Of a stretch of 64,000 nucleotides of DNA, positions 25,261 through 36,976 are shown in pieces. A program made the position numbers and the translations under genes. The stretch comes from Corythucha ciliata (Eukaryota > Arthropoda > Insecta > Hemiptera > Tingidae): assembly GCA_038030265.1 (NCBI GenBank), contig CM075942.1, positions 43,428,751-43,492,750 of the forward strand, read 5' to 3'. The notes under the pieces are model-generated. The model saw only the letters and a program-made list of their open reading frames with translations, ran no database searches and was not told the origin of the DNA. Numbering within the stretch: the stretch's first letter is position 1; each line of letters opens with the position of its first letter.

Positions 25261-25880
25261 GGTTATCGACGGATTACCGTGTAATTGCAACATTTATAAA
25301 CCTTAACAGTAGGGAGTTTGCAATTTCGGGTCCTAATTGGAGCGAAATAATTACAAATTGGATGAATATCCGCCGAAAATTGCAATTTCAGGGTGGTGGA
25401 GCCCACGCTGAACAGCTCACACAGAAGTTTGGGGTCTTTATTTCAGTGAAAATGCAAGTTTCGTGGCCTTATGTCAACGAAATTGCAAGTTTGGGTTTTC
25501 TATTTCATTTTTTCTTTATTGGCCGCGGCCACCGGTCCAGCCGGCCATGAGGATCTTAAATCATGATGAATAACCGCCAAATTACATCATTCGGAGCTAA
25601 ATATCTGAGAATTCCTGGCCGAATAGTTTCCAGTCTTAATTTGAGCGAAACTGCAAGTTTAGGATATTAATTTTTCAATTTAACCAATATTGCAAGTTCC
25701 AGGACCTTTTTCGTCGCGTTGGTTCCAACAGCGTCAAAGCCTGACTAATGTCTAAGAAAGTTGGAAGTTTCTTGGCTGAATATCCACAAAATGGATAGTT
25801 TCGGGGGACCTATCAGTTTCAGCGAAATCGATAGTTTAGGGTCTTTATTTCGGGGAAAATGAAGGTTTCAGGACCTTTTT
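25260..25880. repeat. Degenerate tandem repeat, GAAATTGCAAGTTT register
   Basis: Continues the previous tract with another theme: GAAATTGCAAGTTT followed by (G)GGG or (A)GGTCTTTATTTC, with units about 45-65 bp long. It ends near a GC-richer patch at 25890..26050. Confidence 0.5.
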
Positions 25881-26830
25881 GTTTTAGTTACTCCGGTCCA
25901 GCGGGCCCTGAAAGCGCCCTAAAAGATGAAACCCGTGACTCCCCCCCCCCTATCCGACGCTTTCATTGTTTAGACCTTGCTCACGGTCTCAGGGGAATCC
26001 GCGCAATCTACGCCCATGCTTATACCCCGTTAGCCGGGCCCGCAATAGTGATCGCATAGGGGCCCCGTGAGGGCTAGAAACGGCCCTGAAATGACTTTGT
26101 CTATAATAGTAAGGATTGAGCACGAAAATCTCGCGTCGTTGTCGTTCTCGAGTCGGGCAGGCATTGAAGGATGTGTTGAAGGGAGAGGTAGATGCATAGA
26201 ATGTGCCGTCGAGTGCATCCTAAACCCTTGGCTTTGAAATCCAAAATTTCAGCCCCAGAATTTCACGGCCCGCCAAAACAAATAAATAAACGCTCCGAGT
26301 TAACATCATTGTTAGTGATTTCACAGAGGGATCACTCAGTAAACTCACAGTGATATAATAAGAAGGAAGATAATAACTTCCTGTCCCAAAACCAAAAGTC
26401 ATCTTTTGGGCTTGAACAAAGTAAATGAGACAGGGGTCGTGCAGCCAACACTGACCGTTTTTGGCCATAAATTGTTCAAATCAGTAACGAGGGGGCGGGG
26501 CGGTATAGGTGTTAAAACCCCTCGTAAAATATACGCCCCGGAGGCGGCGACCGCTGCTACATTCGGCTCTACTTTTGTTTTCGAAAATAAAAGGAAAATC
26601 ACCTTCGGTGTAGGCTCCAGCAGTCGTGTAATTTGCATTTCATAAAAATAAATATGTTTTTTAAGACTAAATAAAAATAATGAATAAATACCAGGTACTT
26701 GTTTCAAACATTTTTGGTTTTGTGACGAGGGCGTTACATTCAAAAGTCGATCTTGAGTCTCAGGAAAAGGACAACGAAATATTGGGTATCAAGCTGCTAT
26801 TGAATGACTATCCTCAAACGTTTTTAAGTT
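25881..26830. other. Intergenic, GC-richer patches, no gene recognised
   Basis: 25890..26090 is richer in G and C than its neighbours and holds GGGCCC words, but no recognisable product. Nothing else supported. Confidence 0.4.
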
Positions 26831-26969
26831 TACAAATTAGATAAGTAGCCGTAGTTGCCTACGTTGTCAGTCATACCTTGTTGAACAGGCGAAACCGGTT
26901 TGTCTTGGACACTTCTCCACAAGGTATGACTGACAACGTAGGCAAGTACGGCTACTTATCTAATTTGTA
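26831..26969. mobile_element. Hairpin element, GAGCCTACATTGTC family, copy 3
   Basis: TACAAATTAGATAAGTAGCC and the exact complement GGCTACTTATCTAATTTGTA flank inner arms GCCTACGTTGTCAGTCATAC and complement, with a CGAAACCGGTTTG core. Diverged from copies 1 and 2 but with the same layout. Confidence 0.65.
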
Positions 26970-27731
26970 TTATTGCACGCCTTGTATATAACGATGTTAC
27001 TAATCCTAATAGTTTTCAAGTTTTTTTCGACGAAATCCTCAGTTTTATACGTACAACTATAAAATTTTTTGAATTTTAAATCGCTTAATGGTGAATCAGC
27101 TATCAATTTTTGGTACCGATGAAATCATCATAGTACGACGGCTTTCTTATAATGATTGTAACAATTCCTAAAATTTCTCAACCCTTCTCACACTCTAAAC
27201 CATTCAGAAAATGTCATCACAATGTCATGTTCAAATTTGAGAACGGGATTATCAACCTCAATACCAACTGCGGATTTCTCTGCAAATCTTCACCAAATTC
27301 TAGTAAATTAGATCGCTTAAGAAAAGTGGCCTCCGTTTTACGTCATCTTCGTCCTTGGGAAAGATTTTGTTGGTCCGAGGCAGAAGTGGCTCGAAACGGA
27401 GATTTGGGCGTGCGGTTCGTGTATCTCTTTTTCTAATGCCCGTCATAACCTCTGCTACTTTCCACAATTCATCCGCACTGATTCACTTCATCGTTAAATA
27501 GCCATGTATTAATGCTCCCTTCGGTCTCTGCTGAGTGCCACAGAAGCCAGCTGGGTGAAAAGCGAGAATATTAGTAATGGACAATAGAGGACTAAAAACT
27601 CGATAGAGGACTCGAAAACCGTTGATATTTGGACAGTTGTTTATACAGTGTTTTAACGGCCTATGCAGTCTCTTACCTATTCCCCCCATTCCTTTCCTGA
27701 TATATCTTGAATGATAATAATACGTATAAAA
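26970..27731. other. Intergenic, 3' side of the membrane-protein gene
   Basis: No gene recognised; no clear AATAAA for the minus-strand gene that ends at 27732. Confidence 0.4.
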
Positions 27732-30700
27732 TTATTGACTAGCAATGCCGGGTCGCGTGCGTCGTAGTGGTCGAACTGTCAGTATGGCCTCTTGAAGGGA
27801 ATTCGGTCTAACCTGTCCTTGTTGATTTCTTTCACCCACCGCCACCGGTGGATTCCACGGGGCACTCACTTTTCTCAAAGGGGGTGGTCGTGGTGGTTCG
27901 GGATAATTGGCCTCAGGCGACCGTTTTCGTTGTTGTTGTTGATACTCTGGCTGCCGCTGTTGTAGTTGCCTCTGTGGTTGGTACCGGTAGTCACTTGCGA
28001 GAGCTTCTTGTTGCGTGAGACTGGGCGTGCTCATCTCAGGTGAGGAGGCTGGCCGCGACGCTCTGTTATTCGGATGAAGTTGGGGCCAGCGGGAGAAAGC
28101 CGTGTGTGGTGGAAATTCCGTTGCTCTGTATTCAGCGGCTTTATCCAAGTCATCGCTTCAAGAAATGATTGTTAGGAAAGAAAAGGCGTTTTTCCACACA
28201 ATGTTCGCTCACCTATCAAATTGAAATGACGGAGGCTTGTTGCAGACAGAACATTTTACAGCCTCCCTGAAAGTCGGCGTGGATTTTCTCCTTTGATGAT
28301 CCTTTGCTACGACTTGTCCACGCTGAAGTGTGGAACATCAACATTTAAAATACCTAATCTTAAGTTTGTCTCTGTACTTGAATCATTCCTGTAACTTACG
28401 CAATTAATATTTGACACCAAGTAGACCGTTAATGTTATGAGCAGAGATACGTTCAATCCCCAAAATATGAAAAACCTGGTACTGATTAGGAACAGGACCA
28501 AAAGCGTCAGTTCAGCCTGTTGTTTCGAGGTGATTTCTTGGGAGTTCTAAAATTGTTGCGTTAAATTAGGCAAGGTTCATCTCACTACGAGAAAAATAGC
28601 CCAAAGCTCACTGAAATCGTGTGCAGATCTTCCGCAAACGGCCAGGAGGCGACGCCATCGAGAATCGCAACGCAGTAGCCGGTAGCCAAATACAAAATTA
28701 GCCAGCCATTAATGACGTGGGTTTTTTTCCCTGCCAAAGCTGTACCAAATTGAACTTTGTATTATTCTACCGAGTATGAGCTCGTGGTTGCTAATAATAA
28801 GCGAGCATCATGTGTAACAAAAGTATGTGAGGGGGATATACAGGGTGTTCGAAAATTCGACGCTCAGCCGAAAACTGGTCACAGTACAGCTGATTTGTGG
28901 TCGAAATTACTAAATTCACTTTTCCGGAATTCAGCTTGGTTTTCGAGTTATTCCACCATCTTTAATTTTTTTGCGGGGCTATATATTTTTTGAAATACTT
29001 GCTCCCGGCCGCTCTAGAATCAATTCTAGCCCAAAACTAATTGGGTCATTCGAAAGAGCGCACAATTATCTTTAAAATGACTGTATTGTATTATGAATTT
29101 GGCCATTTTTTCAGGGTACTAACGCTGCTGGACAGTGATATTTTTTCATCTTTGTATCTTTCCCTTGTTTTTCAGCTGCGATTTTCTCCCACTCCTTAAA
29201 GGAAAATATTTTTTTGGGTTTATTGGAAAAACTTCCTCATTTTGTTAGCTTTCAAATGGAGTGTAATAGTCCCGGGATTTTACAAGTATTCGCGAAGAAG
29301 TAGCTGTTTGAAGAGTAAAAACCCATGGGCTTTGTGAAGAATAACAGAACATTTTTAGAGGATAAGTATGTTTTGAAGCCAGAGTTGGTGAGGTGAGAGA
29401 CAGCGGGACCTCTCGGAGTGTCTGAATTTAAGCTAATAAATTACAAAAAGCACAAGAATAGCAATTGAAAAAACAGCCGATATTCGGAATTAGTGATGGG
29501 TAATGAATGAGGGGAACGATAACTGATTGAGCCAAAGTTCTCCTTGTGCGAAAAGGGACATCAACCAGGAATTTGGCGACGTTTTTGTGCATTACAAGAA
29601 GACGTAATCGTTGAAACAATCGCGAAAAATTAAATGCCAAAGAATTTGCATTTTTCCTATAAGCACATTCACTCGAAACTGGTGTTGGTAATGTAATGAG
29701 TTACCTTCGTGGCATGGGGATTAAACCCCCAATACATGGGAACTTCATCAATTTTAAATCCTTAATCGGGGTGATCCCTCAGATACCTCCTTAACCTAAA
29801 ACGTCGAGGTATGACGAGCAGAAAATCATTTACGACTCTTTCCTCATCAGTAGATTCCTATACACCTATTATTTGCGGTTCTGCTCTTTTTGAGCGCATT
29901 GAGGACGTTTTATATCCGTCGAGAGACCAGTGAAAGTATTTCTGCGTTACTGCTAAAAACTCGTCCAAATTCTGTTTTACGAAGGCAGCGCCGAATCTTG
30001 GTTGATGTCGGTCTACACATAAGGAGGAATATTTGGTTGCAGATGAAGGGTCGCTCTTTCCACAACGAACGGCACTTCTTACTTTTTCCTCATTCTTAAT
30101 CACTTTTTCCTTAAACATTGGCTGTTTTTTCAATTATTACTTATACTATCTATGCTGTTCTTGTAATTTATTAGCTCACATTCAGACACTCTGAGAGACC
30201 CTGCCTCTCCCCTCACCAACTTTGGCTTCAAAACATACTTCTAATCTAAAAACGATCTCTCATTCCCCATCAAAGCCCGTCGGTTTTTACTATTCAAACA
30301 GCTACTTCTTCACAAATACTTGTAAAATCCGAGGCTATTGCACTCCATTTGAAAGCTAACAAAATGAGGAAGTTTTTCCAATAAACCCAAAAAAATATTT
30401 TCCTTTAAGGAGTGGGAGAAAATCGCAGCTGAAAAACATGGGAAAGATACTAAGATAAAAAACATCACTTTCCAGCAGCTTTAGCGCCCTGAGGAAATGA
30501 CCAAATTCATAATACAATACAGTCATTTTGAAGAAAATTGTGCGCTCTTTCGAATGACCCAATTAGTTTTGAGCTAGAATTGATTCTAGAGCGGCCGGGA
30601 GCAAGTATTCCAAAAAAAATATAGCCCCGCGAAAAAATTAAAGATGGTGTAATAACTCGAAAACCAAGCTGAATTCCGGAAAAGTGAATTTAGTAATTTC

Positions 30701-32742
30701 GACCACAAATCAGCTGTACTATGCCCAGTTTTCGGCTGAGCATCGAATTTTCGAACACCCTGTATAGTTTTGAAGCGTGTTAATAGCGAATATAATGAAA
30801 TTCCGGTGGTGGTTACCGTGCCGGTATGTCATTGGCAAGTATAACGCATTTAAGGGTTGTACATGTGTTTTCTCGACCCTCTCCAATCATACCTCGCCAA
30901 CTCCGCGTTATCTAAATTACCGCCGTATTTCTGCACCAATCCTGGACTTCAAGGGCTCAATTAAATCTTGAGGAAATTCCGCACAACCGTACGATCTTCT
31001 TTTTTCTTATTTCATCCTTAAAATAACTGTAAAACGCACATAAAGTTTTACGTTGAAAATTCACACTCTTTCGACGTCTTATTTAGGAAAGCAAGATCGT
31101 ACGGTTGTGCGGAATTTCTTGAAGATTTAAATGAGCCCTTGAAGTCCTGGATTGGTGCAGAAATACGGTGGTAATTTACGTAACGCGGAGTAGTCTCCAA
31201 TCATAATTGGAGGCGGGTTGAGGAAACACATGTACAACTCCCCCATAAGGAGTGCACATAATACTAGAATAAGTACAAATTGTGAATAAAAAATAGGGTA
31301 ACTTACCAACAATAGTGATAATAGAAGCGGCTGTCAAAAGAAGATTAAACACTAGCACTATAACTTGTAGAAGTACAAGCCTGTCCGCTGACGTGATGAC
31401 CGGGCCGTACAAGGTACTGGCTTGTGTCTGGCAAGAATTTCCTGAAGACAATAACAACAACAACAATAATAATAAAAGGCAAAAGGGATACTTATAGTGG
31501 ATTTCACCACCTAGGCTTAAGGTTCGGTTTAAAGATAAGTCGGACTTCAAGGGGGAAAATGCATTGAATTTTACGTAAACAAGGTTCGGCTTAATTAAGC
31601 TGAGGTGGCGAAATCCACCATTAACATCGTTTATATTAAGTATGATTCAGCGTACAGGATGATGGTCTTATCTTTTTTCTTATTCGTACTAAGTAGTTTT
31701 CGTATAAATTCCATTTAGGCGTGGGCAGACTTTTACAATGTAAAACACAAGCAAAAGGGAGGAAAAACTGGAGCGACTGAATAATTTTAAATGCAATATT
31801 TACTGAAACCACGGACATTGTATTTCTGTGGCATGCATGAAGAAGAAAAACCACACAAGAACAAACGTCATCCCCGCATAGCTATACGCTTTCAATTAAA
31901 AGCTATAAGTATGTTTCTCATTTTCCCCTCTGTTTCATTTTTTCACGGTCTCGTTCAAAAAACATTATCCAGATAGGGAAATGATTTTATCCCTTTTTAC
32001 CTTGAAAATATGCGACAAAGAACTCTGAAATGTCACCCTTGGTCCCGAAACTCGTTGCCGAAAGGTGGCAACCGTATGACAATACTGCTAGAAGACTCAA
32101 AAAGCTCCATGTTAAACCTTGTACCTGGCGAAATACGAGAGATTAGATTTCAACTTTCATGCCAAATCAAGTTTTGCACGGATTATACAATGGCTCTCTT
32201 CACATTTTTCCCAATTCAAATAATTCGACAAAGATTAATTGGGGCGTGGAAAACACATAGACGAACCGCAAGAGCCCAAAGGTTCCATATACTCCTTGCT
32301 CTTCACGACGCTTATCTTTTTCATTTTAAAATAACAATAAATACCCCAGCTCAAGTAGTTTCGCATTATTCGTCATTGATGAGTCAACGTACGGTGGAGA
32401 GAATTCTCTTAGGAGGAAGCACGTATTGTCAGAAAAAATGGGGAAAAAACTAAGAACAGTGCGGAGCAATAATAATTATAACTCGTACCTTAATTACATT
32501 CAACGATCTCGGAGGCTTGTTAAAAAATTAACACAACGTTAGGGGCTCTTAGTATGTTCTACCCACACAAATATGGCAAGACTCCCGTGTCAATTTTTAT
32601 TCATCTTCGAAAATTCTTGGTCAATATCCGACTGTGACAAACTGAAAAAGCAGAAGAGAGCACAATTTGTGGTGTAGGTACTCACAAGGGATGACACTGT
32701 CGAAATGGTTGCAACGGTTCTCAATACATCTTGCGAAGCCAT
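27732..32742 (-). CDS. Multi-pass membrane protein with Pro/Gln-rich tail, family unknown
   Basis: Unrecognised gene. Six exons on the minus strand join in phase to 328 residues plus stop: 32686..32742, 31307..31427, 28612..28739, 28400..28546, 28213..28322 and 27732..28155. Hydrophobic segments: LVLLQVIVLVFNLLLTAASI (exon 2), GWLILYLATGYCVAIL (exon 3) and a long stretch from LTLLVLFLI to ITLTVYLV in exon 4 that may cross once or twice. A CSVCNKPP motif in exon 5 is followed by a cytosolic-looking tail rich in Gln, Pro and Arg (YQPQRQLQQRQPEYQQQQRK, then PEPPRPPPLRK). It resembles insect four-pass MARVEL or DUF4728-like layouts only in general shape. The exon 2 acceptor is uncertain: TGCCAG at 31428 keeps phase with exon 1, while the stronger CTTCAG at 31442 does not. 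Introns 1 and 2 carry inserted fold-back elements. Confidence 0.7.
28841..30762. mobile_element. Fold-back element, CAGGGTG family, copy B1
   Basis: CAGGGTGTTCGAAAATTCGA at the left and GAATTTTCGAACACCCTG at the right, with TA on both sides. Arms of ~590 bp are close inverted copies (for example GGCCGCTCTAGAATCAATTC and complement at 30570..30596). The ~750-bp centre (29430..30175) has a weaker inverted pair (AAAACAGCCGATATTC-like words and GAATATTTGG) and no conserved protein. It lies in an intron of the minus-strand membrane-protein gene. Confidence 0.85.
30854..31245. mobile_element. Inverted-repeat element, TAA duplication
   Basis: GGGTTGTACATGTGTTTTC at the left pairs with AAACACATGTACAACTCCCC at the right, TAA flanking both (30851..30853 and 31246..31248). 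Arms continue with TTTCTGCACCAATCCTGGAC and with GCACAACCGTACGATCTTC. A diverged piece (CCAGGATTGGTGCACAAATA) also appears at about 58180. PIF/Harbinger-like by TSD. Confidence 0.7.
31495..31620. mobile_element. Hairpin MITE, TTA duplication
   Basis: TAGTGGATTTCACCACCTAG and its near-complement ending GGTGGCGAAATCCACCA, with TTA at 31492..31494 and 31621..31623. Lies in intron 1 of the membrane-protein gene, about 65 bp from exon 2. Confidence 0.75.
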
Positions 32743-34371
32743 TCGTTGGCAAATAAAGTCATCCAGGCGGCAAGAGGCGCCGCACTCTGCACACGGTTTA
32801 CAAATGAAATGAGTGAAACTCCTCCTCTGTCTCGCGTCTATCTAATCTAAAACGTTCGATTTTTCGTGAGTCTTTTTTAATATCTTTTTATTCTTCTTTT
32901 TTTTTATTCTCGTTAATTATTTTATTTTATTGTTTTTAAGCGAACCTAAAGAAAAGCCGATAAATTGAAGAATTCTGTTCAAATATTGGTTTACTCGATG
33001 AATCACGTTCTGCTTTGAATCAAGTGACTGCGTGCTCATCACACGAATGGCACTGTCAACCGATTAACCAATTTATTAAATTTCAGGTAAAACTCAAATA
33101 AGTTACAGTTACTCGATTAACCTCTGGTATTACTTCTTTTTCGCTTGACCTACGAAGAAAGTGGCTATTTTCACCATGGCAAGCTCACGACGAAAGAAAC
33201 ACTTTAATCTCAGCGTGTTATTTCCTCACTTTACGCCACGGAGTGAACGAAAGCACTTTACATGACTATGGTAGGAGTGATGTAAAGTACTTTCCGTCAC
33301 TGTTAGGAGTGACGTGTTTGGAGTGAGTCGTGGTGTAGTGCCTCACACTTGGTCGGTCAAGCGAAAAATAGCGTTCGCTACTCGTGAGGAGCGTCTTTAC
33401 GCGCTCGTTGTTAGTAATTAGCGAACTCGGCTTCGCCTCGATCGCCAAACACAACTCGCGCGTAAAGTGACGCTTTCCTCACTCGTTGTGAAAAATACTA
33501 TTCTTTCATTATTAAACGATACATACTTATTTCCACTTTCAAATTTGCAAGAATTATGCAGGATGGAAAGGGATAAGTATTACGTAAAAAAAAAAAAAAA
33601 ATGGATGAAAATATACCTCATTTGCGATCGAAATCATCTCATACTCTATGGTCCAAAAATCAGAACCCTTCAAGATATGATTTTTCCAACATTTTTCAAG
33701 GTTTACATCACTTTTTTAAATCAAAGGCGTGACATTTTTTGCAACTTTGCCAATGGATTTGGAAAGAGCACACTATAGATCAGTAGCACTGCAGGTTAGG
33801 GCTTATCAAATTATCATTCTCGTAGTACAACTTATGGGAAGCTCCCCGTTGGAATTCAATTGAAAGTGCTGTATTTCTCTTTCATTTTCGATGAATTTCA
33901 ATAGTAGTTGCTGTTCAGTTCAAATATTGTTTAAAAATGAATTTGAGCGAGTATGCCAGAGGCATGGAAGGAGAAGTTTGGGAGCGGTACATCTGAAAAA
34001 TTGGATTATTGGTGCGTAACCATGTACATTCACATCAAGCATACCTACACATTATCCTTTCAAGTAAGTTCATTGTGATATTGATATTAGCTGAAAGTCT
34101 AAAAAGTATTTATTTCTACGAATTAATTAACTTTTTCTGTCCTCTAGCCGCTTTTTGAACTTCAATTTTCGAAACTTGGTAAAGTTAGTAATCATTGATT
34201 CGAATTCGTAAATCAGCAAGTGACTTCTTCCCCGTGAAATCGCTTGATGCCTACAAGGCTCATTAATCAGAGTGGATTTGCTGTAAGTTTAGAAGCAAAA
34301 AAAAATTGGTTGGCTGCTGCTGAAGTTTATTCCGAGGTAGGTACTGCCTGAAACATTCAACCGCTGTGAAA
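32743..34371. other. Intergenic; 5' side of the membrane-protein gene
   Basis: The part next to 32742 should hold that gene's promoter. At 33230..33480 short words such as GGAGTGA(C/T)GT and AAAGTACTTT repeat irregularly. The one-armed element at 33559 is listed separately. No gene recognised. Confidence 0.4.
33559..33778. mobile_element. Single arm of a CAGGGTG family A element
   Basis: CAGGATGGAAAGGGATAAGT starts a stretch matching the left arm of 3094..4557 through AAAATCAGAACCCTTCAAGA to GGATTTGGAAAGAGCACACT. The second arm is missing. Confidence 0.65.
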
Positions 34372-34575
34372 TGTTGTTGTTGGGGGCGCCGGGCTTTGAA
34401 TCCGGCAGGCGCCTAAGCCTCCTTTGGGCTCCTACGCCATACCCAGATCTAACTGTGCACTTCACACCCATATTGTGGCGGACGTTTCGGTCGGTGCGCG
34501 GTTTGTCGAACGCACATCGCCGGGAACGCCCACACGAAGCCGAGTGTGCCGTGTTACAGCTCGCCGCATCCTTAT
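34372..34575. other. GC-rich island of unknown origin
   Basis: Base composition changes abruptly from AT-rich flanks. It holds a strong hairpin (GGCGCCGGGCTTTGAATCCG, then GCAGGCGCC) and is open on both strands in more than one frame. TTTGAATCC resembles a tRNA B box, but no matching A box or fold is present. Origin unknown. Confidence 0.4.
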
Positions 34576-34802
34576 AGTGTAATGGGGTTGTGAAATGTTG
34601 CTGAGTGTTCCTCATCCAGGTCAAAGACTTCGAGTCCCTCCAAACAATGCGTGGATTTCTGTTAAGATGAACGGCGTAGTTCAATCAGCGTATTGCGACT
34701 GCACTGCAAAGAGCTGCCTTGGAAGCGCCGCAGTCATGTTGCGGTAGAACTTTTTGCGGTTGAGGACATGATCCGTCAGAGCGTCAGGAATTTCCAACTA
34801 TA

Positions 34803-35464
34803 ATGGCGCGGGTCTTCCAGTAAGTGGCCTAGAGAATATTTTAATCGAACTAACATGGATATGTATCCGAAGGCTCGCTGGGTTCAATGGACCCCGTGAG
34901 CGACGTAGATTATTCAGGCAAAATTATTCAAATCGTCGAAGGACTCCACGGTAACAGCGTTAAATTTTCAGGAATTCTTTTGAATTTGACGGGCAGTCTT
35001 GTACAGCTTTGCTTCTATCTTTACCTTTACACTAGGATTCTCATCCTGAGCCAACTGAGGGACAGCTGGACGACTTTCTTGGGGAATCGGAGAATGAATG
35101 TTAGTGACCTATCATATTCAAAGTGACGCACTCATTCAACAAACTTTTTGTGGGGTCTTCGAAGACCATTGTGTTACACTTCTTCTTCGTTGAGAGCAAC
35201 TTTGGAAAGGATCTGGAAACTTTGATCCAACTGGGGAAGACGATTGAAATTAAAGTCGTTGACTCGTCGATGCTGAAAAATGTGAGGAGTCAACTAGAGC
35301 TCATCAAAGCAGCCGGCATTGAATGCGCTAAGGGTAAATCACTGCAAGCATTTTTAACTTGGTTTGCAGTACAAGCTTGGGGCGTGAAACATAAAAAAAC
35401 AATTTTTATTGTAACTAAACCATTTGTTTATAAACTGTACCAACACTCTTGCGTTGACAAATAA
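34803..35464 (+). CDS. Possible small spliced gene, unrecognised
   Basis: A tentative model joins 34803..34819, 34873..34950, 35036..35099 and 35195..35464 by GT-AG introns of 53-95 nt into 142 codons plus stop. The last exon (SNFGKDLETLIQLGKTIEI, then ECAKGKSLQAFLTWF) looks protein-like, while the middle exons are strongly basic and less convincing. An AATAAA overlaps the stop (35459..35464). A competing reading of exon 3 gives an acidic stretch (DSHPEPTEGQLDDFLGESEN) but then fails to stay in phase. I recognise no family. It could equally be a decayed gene. Confidence 0.25.
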
Positions 35465-36419
35465 ACTCTACTACTACAATTTATTCGTTCTAGTGTGACA
35501 TTTTACCGTTAATAAATTAATAACTCGTGCTTCTCTTGAAAAATATCTATTAAAACACTCAAATCCTATGGAATCTGGCTCTTGAGATGTACTACGGGTA
35601 AGGTAATGTAACCGTGAGCAGGCGGCCATTGCCACTGATCTATTACCTGTCAGGTTTAGCTTTTCTCGATAGAGACAATGAATTCCACTCGAAGGATAGC
35701 TTTTGATAAGATTTTAAATTGTTTTAGCATGTTAAAATCACAAGGCTTGTTCGAATTTCGCAGCGATTCTGAAGAGATAAATTAGGATCTTTTTTCTAAG
35801 AAATGGCCATTTTCATGGATAAAGCACAAAAAACCTAGAAAACGCTCATGAATATTTTTGGAAAGGACACATTCATGATGTTTTTCTGGAACATGGGACG
35901 TCGACATGCTCAGATTTTGGCTTTTTGACGTGAAAAAGTCCTTAAAATTGTTGGAGTTTTGGTGAAACGCCCAAATATCTAGAAACATTTTCACTCGAAA
36001 CATTTTTCATTAGAAACATTTGTAATATCAGAATGCAATTTTGCATGAATACTAGCATTGTGGGCAGTGCCGGCTTTAAGATGGGGGGAGGTCGAGCCGG
36101 GCGACCGCCCCGGGGGCGCCGCCGTCTCTTTTAAGGGGTGCATCAAGCAAAATTTGGGCGGGAGAAAGGCGGACGAGAATAAATTGACTTAAGAAGCGCA
36201 TTTCATTTATGAATGTTTCAAAAGTCAAAACTATTCAATTCGAAATGCATTAGTTAAAAAGGAGCGTTAGGATTGTTTATATGCTTAGAGATCTACAGAA
36301 ACCACACAGCACAATACACAATTACACATGACATTAGATAGTTCGGGTTAGCTATCAAATAACTTAATAGAAGTGTACACGACTGACTTTTTATTTTATG
36401 TATTTTTTAAATTATTCAA
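35465..36419. other. Intergenic with eroded family A sequence
   Basis: 35670..36010 is weakly similar to the arm of the CAGGGTG family A elements (words such as AAGGATAGCTTT, GATAAATTAGGATC and TCATGAATATTTTTGGAAAGG). 36060..36130 is a GC-rich patch of unknown kind. No gene. Confidence 0.4.
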
Positions 36420-36835
36420 TTTCGACTCCCGTTCAAACGTTCCTAGTTTTAGCCCCGAAGTGTTTTCAGATGCCACGGATTGGTGAACTTTCAATTACAG
36501 CCAAAAATTGGATTTTTCCCATTTCAGCCCCCCCCCCCCGAATTACCTACAACTTCTTATACACTTAATCCGCGAATCAGTGATATTCCTCAATTTTAGC
36601 CGCGAATTACCACTTGGTCACTGTTTCGTTTTTATCCCATATTAGCTATTTTTCTCAATTTTTGTCATGAATTGGAGTGCAAATTATCGATTTTTACCAT
36701 TTCAGCAGCGAATCAGCACTTTTTCTCACTTCGAGCTGCAAATTACCCTTTTTATTCATTTCAGCCTCGCTAATTAGTGATTTTTCTCAATATTGGCCGC
36801 AAGTTCGCGGTGTATGAGTTATTTTTGCCCCACTT
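36420..36835. repeat. Degenerate tandem repeat, AATTTTAGCCGCGAATTAG type
   Basis: About ten drifted units such as CTCAATTTTAGCCGCGAATT and CATTTCAGCAGCGAATCAGC, the same theme as 24470..25260. A C-run interrupts it at 36529. Confidence 0.6.
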
Positions 36836-36837
36836 TT

Positions 36838-36974
36838 TTAGTGCATTTCATTCAAAAAATGCACTATTGGTCTCGCCCTGATGGTCGCACATATGGGTTG
36901 TGATACTTTTTTTTCACGTTTCAGAACCCCTAGAACACGAATCCGAGGTCGGTTCGATTTGCTATATATACATA
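36838..36974. mobile_element. AGTGCATTTCATTC-ended fragment
   Basis: AGTGCATTTCATTCAAAAAA followed by TGCACTATTGGTCTCG, GATGGTCGCA and AACCCCTAGAACACGAATCC. An inverted copy lies at 44503..44633. Each copy abuts a CAGGGTG element inserted in its TATATA end. Confidence 0.6.
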
Positions 36975-36976
36975 TA

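Noticed and set aside
32010..32453. Plus-strand open frame of 147 codons
   Set aside because: Lies antisense in intron 1 of the membrane-protein gene, with no recognisable motif and no transcript signals.
34372..34410. tRNA-like B box (TTTGAATCC)
   Set aside because: No A box at the right distance and no cloverleaf pairing could be drawn.
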